17,793 nucleotides of DNA from Candidatus Firestonebacteria bacterium RIFOXYA2_FULL_40_8. GTDB taxonomy: Bacteria > Oederibacteriota > D2-FULL-39-29. The translations under genes and the position numbers were made by a program. Positions 5,970 to 12,314 of the stretch are shown in pieces. Numbering within the stretch: position 1 is the first letter of the stretch; every line of letters begins with the position of its first letter. The notes under the pieces are model-generated. The model had not been told where the DNA came from. It did not search any database and worked only from the letters and a program-made list of their open reading frames with translations. Location of the stretch: contig MFGS01000180.1 in the NCBI GenBank assembly GCA_001778355.1, positions 25,631 through 43,423 on the forward strand. Direction: 5' to 3'.

Positions 5970-6727
5970 AGACACGCTCCAATAGCTCCCGCAAACTCAG
6001 GAAGTTCGGGGATAAGAAGATTTAAACCGCTTTTTCTTTTAAGCGAGGCAATAAAACCCGCATCTCTGGCAACCCCGCCGCAAACTACAATTTCACCGTT
6101 TATTCCTATTTTTCTTATCAGGGAAACCACCCGGCCGGAGATAGCGTCATAAGAGGCCCTCGCAATCTCCTCTTTTGGAGTTTTCCTATGAATCAAAGAT
6201 ACCACTTCGGATTCTGCAAACACAACACAATGGGTGTTCATCGTAATGGATTTTTCTGCTTTTAAAGAAAGCGTTCCCATTTCTTCCGCTTTTATTTCCA
6301 GGGCCCTGCTTACCGCTTCAAGAAAAAGCCCTGCTCCCGCGGCGCACTTATCATTTAAAGCAAACTCAGTTAAGCCGCCTTTTTCATTGCATTTTGCGAC
6401 CCGGCAATCCTCGGCGCCGACATCCACTGCCGCGCGGGCACCCGGAAAAAAATATACGGCTGATTTCGCTATCGCACCGACAATATTGGCTTTTTCGATC
6501 TTTATCCAATCAAGGGTCAGAAGCTCCCCGCCCACACCTGTGGTTTTCACTTTCTCTATCTTGTCTTTTGAAACACCAGCTTCTTTAAGGGCTTTATCAA
6601 AAGCAGTATTTAACGCGGGAGTAAGGTCCGTCCCGCAAATTTCCATACTCTTTGCCAGAAGCTTCCCGTCTTCCATTATGACCAATTTCAGGAATTTGGC
6701 GCCGGCATCTATCCCTGCTTTTATCAT
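5966..6727 (-). CDS. BcrA/BadF-like activator ATPase (ASKHA fold, [4Fe-4S]), second subunit
   Basis: A 253-aa ATPase of the same family as its downstream neighbour. Motifs: KAGIDAGAKFLK (3-14, phosphate 1), VDVGAED (101-107, where the family usually has DxGGQD), LNDKCAAGAG with cluster Cys128, MNTHCVVFAESEVVSL with cluster Cys167, and IVVCGGVARDAG (213-224, adenosine site). The two cluster cysteines are intact, so iron-sulphur binding is expected. The start overlaps the stop of the reductase-like gene as ATGA, and its end overlaps the start of the other ATPase. The two paralogues therefore look like a translationally coupled pair, as bcrA and bcrD do in class I benzoyl-CoA reductase loci. Heterodimer formation is inferred. 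Confidence 0.87.
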   Translation of the reverse strand: MIKAGIDAGAKFLKLVIMEDGKLLAKSMEICGTDLTPALNTAFDKALKEAGVSKDKIEKVKTTGVGGELLTLDWIKIEKANIVGAIAKSAVYFFPGARAAVDVGAEDCRVAKCNEKGGLTEFALNDKCAAGAGLFLEAVSRALEIKAEEMGTLSLKAEKSITMNTHCVVFAESEVVSLIHRKTPKEEIARASYDAISGRVVSLIRKIGINGEIVVCGGVARDAGFIASLKRKSGLNLLIPELPEFAGAIGACL

Positions 6728-8001
6728 ACGTTACTCCTGATCATCTCTAAAAACGCTTCTATTCTTGTTTTTACCTGCTCCGTATCCTCCTGCGAGTACT
6801 CGGTATGGATCGTAATAACGGGAATGTTTTTGTCCGCAAGGACCTTGGCGACAAGGTTCCTCTCCATATCAAAAAGCTGGCAAAGCCTGAGGTCGTGATA
6901 AACCACGCCATCCACTTTAAACTCTTCCGCCAGATGCAAAAGTTTGTCAATCCTGTCATAACTTGTAGTAAAGCAGGGACAGGTAGACGGAAGCATATAC
7001 CTGGAAGCCAGAGCTTCAAGCATGCCCTCCATCGTCCATTCATCCGGCTCGGAGTAATCCCAGAGGCGCTGGGTCCCGGAGCAAAGCTCGTCCACCGTAA
7101 CAAGCGCGCCCAGATCTTCTATAACGGAAAGAATCTTGAAATTCGGAAATATTACGGGAGCTCCGGTCAAAAGAAGCCGCTCCCCTTTGAATCCGGGATA
7201 ATTTTTAATTCTTTCTTCCAGTTCTTTCTTCAGTATTTTTCCGTGCTCCATCCACCTCATAATATCATCATAAAAACTCGCCTGCACAAAAGCAAGAAAG
7301 TCCCGGTGGGAAATTATTCCCGGATTTTTCTTTCTCATTTCAAAAATATCCCGGAAAAGAAGAGCCCTGCTTTTTAAGACCCCCGTCCAGTGTTTTAAGG
7401 ACTGCTTTGTTATCTTTTTTCCCGTGAACTCTTCGAGTTTTACTTTTAAACTCTTTATCTCCCTGAGCCAGACTTCTTTTGAAACCCTGTAATCTTTCAC
7501 ATTGGGAAGGTTGAGCATTACTACCGGCAGATAATCCGAGAGATACTCCCCGAGTTTTTTCTTGGCATCACAGCTGGCAGGCAGAACTATCATCTGTACC
7601 ACGCCCGTATAATTAAGACCGAGTATCCTGCACCCCAGGGAGGATTTACAAAGAGGACAGATGTCCCGGGGTAAGACTTCTTCTGAGGTAGTAATGGTCT
7701 CATAAATACCGCTGCAGAGACGTACCGGCACGGCACCGGCCGCGTAAATAATTTCTTCGGGGGCAAAATAGCAATAAGTACCCGTTACTTTGGCTTTACT
7801 TTCTATTAACTCCTTCTCGCGCTTATCCGTTGTTAAAATATCATAGAAATAGGCCATTGCTTCAGGGTTTTTATACCCGGCGGAAGTCAGGGCAGCCTTT
7901 CTGGTGTTGTCTTTGGCGGCTTGCACCGCATTTTCAACATCAGGGTCTTTTCTATTTAAAGGTTCTCTGGAATATCTTTTTTCGAAATCGTTTTTTATCA
8001 T
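6724..8001 (-). CDS. 2-hydroxyacyl-CoA dehydratase / double-cubane-cluster-like protein
   Basis: A 425-aa member of the HgdB/FldB/BcrB-BcrC superfamily. Characterised relatives either dehydrate 2-hydroxyacyl-CoA, reduce benzoyl-CoA, or (double-cubane cluster proteins) reduce small molecules at an [Fe8S9] cluster; all need an ASKHA activator. TGTYCYFAPEEIIYAAGAVP (73-92) is the family's typical N-terminal block, followed by RLCSG (94-98) and EEVLPRDICPLCKSSLGC (107-124). Further cysteines are Cys144 (PASCDA), Cys307 (DELCSG), Cys341/343 (STCPCF) and Cys374 (RLCQL); there are ten in all. That is more than one three-Cys [4Fe-4S] cluster needs, which hints at a double-cubane type (inference). Only one subunit of this family is encoded, so a homodimer is likely. 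No CoA transferase or aromatic-acid ligase is nearby to suggest a substrate. Confidence 0.85.
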   Translation of the reverse strand: MIKNDFEKRYSREPLNRKDPDVENAVQAAKDNTRKAALTSAGYKNPEAMAYFYDILTTDKREKELIESKAKVTGTYCYFAPEEIIYAAGAVPVRLCSGIYETITTSEEVLPRDICPLCKSSLGCRILGLNYTGVVQMIVLPASCDAKKKLGEYLSDYLPVVMLNLPNVKDYRVSKEVWLREIKSLKVKLEEFTGKKITKQSLKHWTGVLKSRALLFRDIFEMRKKNPGIISHRDFLAFVQASFYDDIMRWMEHGKILKKELEERIKNYPGFKGERLLLTGAPVIFPNFKILSVIEDLGALVTVDELCSGTQRLWDYSEPDEWTMEGMLEALASRYMLPSTCPCFTTSYDRIDKLLHLAEEFKVDGVVYHDLRLCQLFDMERNLVAKVLADKNIPVITIHTEYSQEDTEQVKTRIEAFLEMIRSNV

Positions 8002-8996
8002 GACTTAAAAACCTCCGTATTACCGACTTTTACCTTCAGGCAGTCTTTTTCCGGGCAAAGATCCACGCACCGGTAACAATGGATGCACTGTGAATGCATC
8101 ACATTTTTATTCTTTTTTTCTTCGTAAACATCCAGGCATTCCATGGGACAGCAATCCGCGCAGACCCCGCACTTGGTGCATTTAAGAAGGTTTTTCTCTT
8201 TTTTTATAAAGGAAATCTTATTAAAAAAAGAAAGTATTACCCCGCCCGGACAGATTTTACACCAGGACCTTTTAAATATCAGGCCAAACACATAGAGTAG
8301 TGTAAAAATTATTATAAGAACATTTAAAGTCGTAAGTATTATTGTTGAAGCGCTTTTAAAGGTAAAGTTAAGCGTAACAGGAAAGCCGGTGATAAGAGCC
8401 GAAACAATCCTGCTCGGACACATCTGACAGGTGGCAATATAAAGAGGTTTTTTTATAAGCCATGGAGTTCCCGGCAAGGCAATGATCAAGGAAGATACGA
8501 TAAGAAAAACAAAAAGAGCAACACCGGTATATTTCAGGAATTTTCGAAACGGTTCCGAGAACCTGGCACGAAAAACCCCGGTTGCTTTACGAATTTCATA
8601 AAGCATCTCGGAAAGAAAGCCTATGGGACAAAACCATCCGCACCAGAACCTGGCAAAAAGAAGAGAAAGACCTGTTAAAAGAAGTATATGCGGCAAAATT
8701 TTCTTTAACGGGTGCAGCCAGGTAAGCGCATCGGAAATAAAAAACATCATACAGCCGCTGAAAGTCCCAGTATTTCCCGCGAATCTGCAGCTTCGAAAAG
8801 GTAAATAAGTCTGTACCGGCTGGGTATATGTAGGATTATCATAATTCTGGTTGATCACCTGTCCTGTTTTTATATCAACCGCAAACCATTTTATGGCGGC
8901 AGGTTTATATAAAAAGATCCAACTGCCATAAAATACCAGAAGGACCGCAAAGATCTGCACGGTTCTTCTTATGAACGTTATTTTTCTTTCTATCAT
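7998..8996 (-). CDS. NapH/NosR-like membrane polyferredoxin, copy 1
   Basis: The 332-aa product has four predicted helices (about 11-29, 100-117, 155-173, 217-240) and the same Cys layout as the protein at 3807-4793: a periplasmic C-x11-C (Cys70, Cys82), CGWFCPIGF (119-127), CQMCPSR (190-196), CKICPGG (246-252), and two ferredoxin motifs, CTKCGVCADCCP (Cys273/276/279/283) and CIHCYRCVDLCP (Cys304/307/310/314). It lies directly upstream of the reductase-like gene with an ATGA overlap, and starts inside the stop of the 59-aa membrane protein gene. Two such paralogues bracketing one ATP-dependent reductase core is unusual. Likely role: electron transfer between a membrane or periplasmic partner and cytoplasmic ferredoxin (inference). 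Confidence 0.88.
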   Translation of the reverse strand: MIERKITFIRRTVQIFAVLLVFYGSWIFLYKPAAIKWFAVDIKTGQVINQNYDNPTYTQPVQTYLPFRSCRFAGNTGTFSGCMMFFISDALTWLHPLKKILPHILLLTGLSLLFARFWCGWFCPIGFLSEMLYEIRKATGVFRARFSEPFRKFLKYTGVALFVFLIVSSLIIALPGTPWLIKKPLYIATCQMCPSRIVSALITGFPVTLNFTFKSASTIILTTLNVLIIIFTLLYVFGLIFKRSWCKICPGGVILSFFNKISFIKKEKNLLKCTKCGVCADCCPMECLDVYEEKKNKNVMHSQCIHCYRCVDLCPEKDCLKVKVGNTEVFKS

Positions 8997-9172
8997 TTTA
9001 CCTTTAGCTTTCTATATATAATAAATACTATTACAAGAACCAGCGCCGGCCAGTAAAAATACTTTGTTACCAGATCAAAAAAGCCGGGTTTACTTACAAT
9101 TTCTATCGTTACCATAGGTGCCGCCGTCGGCTGACTGACCGCTAAAACCGAGCTCACAAGATATTTCAACAT
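8993..9172 (-). CDS. 59-aa single-span membrane protein
   Basis: Not a family I recognise. The ATG at 9172 lies one base past the stop of the upstream gene and has AAGGAA at good spacing; its end overlaps the next start as ATGA, so the gene is bracketed by coupled neighbours and is very likely real. Residues 1-14 are mildly hydrophobic (MLKYLVSSVLAV). A clear membrane helix spans about 38-53 (YFYWPALVLVIVFIIY), followed by RKLKVK, which places the C-terminus in the cytoplasm. The middle (SQPTAAPMVTIEIVSKPG) would be periplasmic. It could be a small scaffold or assembly subunit of a complex with the adjacent polyferredoxin (inference). Confidence 0.7.
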   Translation of the reverse strand: MLKYLVSSVLAVSQPTAAPMVTIEIVSKPGFFDLVTKYFYWPALVLVIVFIIYRKLKVK

Positions 9173-9173
9173 A

Positions 9174-9785
9174 TTATTTTCCTTTTGCCGCTTCCGTCGT
9201 AAGCTTATCGATAGTTCCGCTGTATACCTCTTTGTTCCTTGACAGGACTTTAAAACCGACTTTATCCTTAACATCTTTTATTTCTATTTTTGAAGTTATT
9301 TTGACGGTAAATTCGGCATTTTCTCCGGAGGCCAACCGCATAATTGATTTAGGATCAGTTTCCGCTTCAAAAGCCGTATTAACAATTTTCAAGGTCACCT
9401 CGAACATATCCCGGCTTCCCTTGTTCTCGACTGAGACCTTAAATCTTCCTTTACCATTCACAAGTTTAAAGCCTTTTAAGTCAGGAAACACCCCTACTTC
9501 CTTGCCGCCTGAAATGTTGACCAGTCCCAGACCGCTTCCGGCCTGCGGAACAGTTGAAACTGCCGTCCTGGAAGTTGCGCTGCCCGTTCCACCGTCATTT
9601 CCGCCTGAAATTGTCGGAGGATTTGGTGGAGGAGGCGGCGGTGGCGGCGGTGTTACGCTTCCGCTCGAACTCCCGGGATTTGAAGGATTTGGCCGCCAGG
9701 GATCGTGACAGGCGTGCCCAAACAACTGAACGCTTGAGAGAATAGTTAACAGCAAAAATATTCCAAAAACCTGAATCTTTTTCAT
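9174..9785 (-). CDS. Secreted HACHDPWRP protein with polyproline linker and Ig-like domain
   Basis: A 203-aa exported protein of unknown function. The signal peptide ends near residue 23 (SSVQLFG); the mature chain would then begin HACHDPWRP (24-32), the same nine residues found in the neighbouring paralogue. A low-complexity linker with nine consecutive prolines (46-54) and Gly/Ser stretches leads to a beta-rich domain (about 95-190) containing VENKGSRDMFEVTLK. This resembles the NEW3/CARDB-like Ig-type domain at the end of the propeller lipoprotein (VENRGTRD there). Start codon ATG at 9785 with GGAGG at ideal spacing. The lipobox-like context G-H-A-C is poor, so lipidation at Cys26 is possible but unlikely. 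The His/Cys/His cluster could bind a metal or take part in thiol chemistry (inference). Confidence 0.75.
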   Translation of the reverse strand: MKKIQVFGIFLLLTILSSVQLFGHACHDPWRPNPSNPGSSSGSVTPPPPPPPPPNPPTISGGNDGGTGSATSRTAVSTVPQAGSGLGLVNISGGKEVGVFPDLKGFKLVNGKGRFKVSVENKGSRDMFEVTLKIVNTAFEAETDPKSIMRLASGENAEFTVKITSKIEIKDVKDKVGFKVLSRNKEVYSGTIDKLTTEAAKGK

Positions 9786-9801
9786 CTTTACCTCCGAATA
9801 T

Positions 9802-10617
9802 TTATTTCAGTACAACTGTTGCTTCTTCCATATTTAACAGGGCCTCTGCCCCATCTGCTTCACCCTTAATAGAGATCTTGTGAGAACCCGAGGTTGCCGA
9901 ACTTTTTCTTGTCATTTTCACCGTAAAACTTGTTATCTCCCCTGGTTTAACTGTTTCCTTGATCTCCGGAGTAACGGCAATATCAAAAGCAGGACAATCA
10001 ACTATGAGTTTCACATTTTTCAACGCTTCCGAAGCAGGATTTTGAATGGTTATTTTTTGTTCAAAAACAGGTTTATCAACATTTATCTCTTTTTTCATAG
10101 AAAAGAGATTGATCCGGCAGGAATAAAAAATGGCCGACAACTCGGATGAACCGGAAACAGCGGTATCAAGTCCGGACGGTGTCGCTTTAAATTTCAACTT
10201 ATATTCCTTTGCTTCCGAGGTTTTTGAAAGCTTTATGGAAACAGGGTATTTTTTCCCGACTGTCACTTTTTTTATTTCCGATTGATCCATTTCTATACCC
10301 GCGCCCTCGCAGGAACCTTCAATAGATACATTGGGAATGACCCGCCCGGCTCCTGACTGGGTAAGAGAAATTGCGTTAACAAATATATTAAAGGCTTCAT
10401 TATTTACAACCTTTACCGGGTTTTTCTCAAACATAAAGGAAAGCTTTGCTTCCTTAATGTCTTTTTTCTCCGGGGGCGGCGCCGGCGGAGGCGGCGGAAG
10501 ACTGGGTGTTGAAGCTGCGTTCCCTCCGGTTGGACGCCAGGGATCATGACAGGCATGTCCAAAAACAACTCCGGAAAATATACAGACAAGCAAAAAAGCA
10601 GATATTATGATTTTCAT
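9802..10617 (-). CDS. Secreted HACHDPWRP protein with two Ig-like domains
   Basis: A 271-aa paralogue of the next gene in the operon. A signal peptide (1-20, ending SGVVFG) is followed by HACHDPWRP (21-29), a Pro-rich linker (PPPPPAPPPEKK, 41-52) and two beta-sandwich-like regions, about 57-166 and 175-271. The second contains KITIQNPASEALKNVKLIV and the turn VKPGEITSFTVKM, typical of NEW3/CARDB-like domains that bear on protein or sugar binding in envelope proteins. Three further cysteines (103, 167, 208) lie in the domains. The start overlaps the stop of the lipoprotein gene as ATGA, so co-expression with it is expected. Function unknown; the conserved N-terminal motif is the most informative part. 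Confidence 0.75.
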   Translation of the reverse strand: MKIIISAFLLVCIFSGVVFGHACHDPWRPTGGNAASTPSLPPPPPAPPPEKKDIKEAKLSFMFEKNPVKVVNNEAFNIFVNAISLTQSGAGRVIPNVSIEGSCEGAGIEMDQSEIKKVTVGKKYPVSIKLSKTSEAKEYKLKFKATPSGLDTAVSGSSELSAIFYSCRINLFSMKKEINVDKPVFEQKITIQNPASEALKNVKLIVDCPAFDIAVTPEIKETVKPGEITSFTVKMTRKSSATSGSHKISIKGEADGAEALLNMEEATVVLK

Positions 10618-12086
10618 TTTTTAAGCTCCGCATTGTTTTTATTTTTTGTGTTTATTTTAAAGTCCATACCGTATTTGCCGTCCGGTAAACCGGCTTTTAA
10701 TTTAAATTTTACCGTAAAGGAACTTCTTTCCCCGGGAACCATTTTAGAGATCTCTATGGGGTTTAGCACAACTTCAAATTTATCCGTAACCGGCACTAAC
10801 TGTATCCCGAAAAAATCCCTGGTCCCTCTGTTCTCAACGTAAATCCTAAACTCCCCTTCTTTACCGAGATTTCTGATATCAGCAGCTTCGGGAATAATAT
10901 AAATTTGCTGCGGTACGGCGCTTTCAAGCATACCCTGTTTTTCCTGCGGAAAAGGGGAATTTTCACCGGTTTTCTCACCCTCTTCGGAACGAGTCCGCTT
11001 AATGGTCTGCGGCCGGGCTTTTCCTTTCACCTGCACAGCATACTTTAAAAAATAGGACCCATAATCGCAATAGACAACGTGCCCGGTCCCGTTTGCATCA
11101 AACGCCAGGGAGGGATACGCCCCCACATCACCGTTATCATCAAGGACCTCCACCTTCCAGCCAAAAGAAGAAAGCCAGGCGTGTTTTAAGGCAAACTTCG
11201 AGTGGTCATAGAACATAATATGCGGTGCTTCCTGTTTATCAAAAGCAATGGACGTGTGATAACCGGTCTCGCCTTCGGTATCAACTTTAGCAGCTTCCCA
11301 GTTCCCGTTTACTTTTTTTGTATACTTCAGATCTTGTCCTGTATAATCATTGTAAGCTATGTGCGGCGCCCCGTTTTTATCCAGCGTAATACTCGAAAAA
11401 TCCCCGACATTGTCGGTAGTAGGATCCGCTTTTTCTATCTCCCACTTCTTTCCGTCATAATATGCATACTTAAGCATTTTATTGCCGTAATCATAATAAC
11501 TTATGTGCGGGTTATCGTTCTTATCCAGCGCCAGAGAAGAACACATTCCGACACTCCCCTCAGAGTCAACAGCTTCGACACTCCATTTATTATTTTTGTA
11601 AGTCGCAAGTTTTAGGTCATAATTGGTCCAGTCAAAGTAACTTATAAACGGCGCCCCCGAAGAAGAAAGCTTTAACGAAATATACGTTCCTACAGCACCT
11701 TTTTTGTCAACGATCGTTGTTTTCCAAACACCTTTTTCTTTTTTTGTGTATCTTAAATGATAATTCCCCCAGTCAAAATAAGCAACCGCCGGATTATCTT
11801 CTTTGTCCAAAGCAAGAGAAAGATATGTTCCGTAATTTCCACCGCTATCTGCGGTCTCAAAACTCCATTTAGCACCGTCAAAGGTCGCAATTTTTAAAGA
11901 ATAATCCCGCCAGTCGCAATACGCCGCAACCGGATTACCTTTACTGTTAAGAGCCATAGAAATTGCATACCCTTTTACTTTACTTTCGGTATCAACATCC
12001 GTAACTTCCCACTCCGGAGCCTTAACACAGCCGGACAAGACCGCCAGTGTTATAATAAGCCCCGTAATAATTATTGTTTTCCGCAT
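10614..12086 (-). CDS. Seven-repeat beta-propeller lipoprotein with C-terminal Ig-like domain
   Basis: About 490 aa. The N-terminus has a clear lipoprotein signal (TLAVLSGC, acylation at Cys20). Seven repeats of 47-48 residues follow (26-73, 74-120, 121-167, 168-214, 215-262, 263-309, 310-356), each with the pattern W...VD..G..G.Y.SLALD..G.PHISYYD....LKYA. The number and length fit a closed seven-bladed propeller. A charged linker (357-390) joins an Ig-like domain (about 395-490) containing VENRGTRDFFGI. I choose the ATG at 12086, which has GGGAGG just upstream; the open frame to 12140 only translates a 9-base tandem repeat. It is the first gene of the redox operon, preceded by a 228-base gap. 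Likely an envelope scaffold or ligand-binding protein (inference). It shares the propeller family with the gene at 13298-15406. Confidence 0.82.
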   Translation of the reverse strand: MRKTIIITGLIITLAVLSGCVKAPEWEVTDVDTESKVKGYAISMALNSKGNPVAAYCDWRDYSLKIATFDGAKWSFETADSGGNYGTYLSLALDKEDNPAVAYFDWGNYHLRYTKKEKGVWKTTIVDKKGAVGTYISLKLSSSGAPFISYFDWTNYDLKLATYKNNKWSVEAVDSEGSVGMCSSLALDKNDNPHISYYDYGNKMLKYAYYDGKKWEIEKADPTTDNVGDFSSITLDKNGAPHIAYNDYTGQDLKYTKKVNGNWEAAKVDTEGETGYHTSIAFDKQEAPHIMFYDHSKFALKHAWLSSFGWKVEVLDDNGDVGAYPSLAFDANGTGHVVYCDYGSYFLKYAVQVKGKARPQTIKRTRSEEGEKTGENSPFPQEKQGMLESAVPQQIYIIPEAADIRNLGKEGEFRIYVENRGTRDFFGIQLVPVTDKFEVVLNPIEISKMVPGERSSFTVKFKLKAGLPDGKYGMDFKINTKNKNNAELKK

Positions 12087-12109
12087 TAATCCTCCCATGA
12101 ATAAACAGT

Positions 12110-12145
12110 CCATAAAGTTTGTAAAGTCTATAAGGTTCATAAAGT
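12110..12145 (-). repeat. 9-bp tandem repeat upstream of the redox operon
   Basis: Four consecutive 9-mers read, on the plus strand, CCATAAAGT, TTGTAAAGT, CTATAAGGT and TCATAAAGT. The array lies 24 bases before the ATG of the lipoprotein gene and keeps its reading frame open. It may simply be a degenerate microsatellite in the leader. Confidence 0.6.
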
Positions 12146-12251
12146 CTTACATTAATGGTAGTATTATTAAATTCAATACCTCTAAAACCTTATTTCACTT
12201 TCTTCTTTTTTACCGCTTTTCTTACTGTTATTGCTTCTTTTACTTCACTTT

Positions 12252-12296
12252 CTGTCTTTGCTGTCTTTGCTTTCCTTGCTTCCTTTGCTGCCTTTA
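12252..12296 (-). repeat. Second 9-bp tandem repeat in the same gap
   Basis: Five 9-base units read, on the plus strand, CTGTCTTTG, CTGTCTTTG, CTTTCCTTG, CTTCCTTTG and CTGCCTTTA. The unit differs in sequence from the array at 12110-12145 but has the same length. The gap 12087-12314 contains no other gene; the AT-rich stretch between the arrays (12150-12185) is the likeliest place for an operon promoter, but I see no convincing -35/-10 pair. Confidence 0.6.
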
Positions 12297-12314
12297 TTAT
12301 CCAATATTCCTTGC

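Noticed and set aside
9173..9274. Longer start for the 59-aa membrane protein
   Set aside because: The added residues are basic, overlap the preceding gene out of frame and would bury the N-terminal hydrophobic stretch; a good ribosome-binding site favours 9172.
9232..9745. Plus-strand frames with polyglycine opposite the HACHDPWRP gene
   Set aside because: The glycine run is the complement of the polyproline codons in the real gene; the other strand has a signal peptide, a strong ribosome-binding site and a paralogue.
12087..12140. Extended N-terminus of the propeller lipoprotein
   Set aside because: It translates a 9-base tandem repeat, and the GGGAGG before the ATG at 12086 plus a standard lipoprotein signal favour the shorter form.
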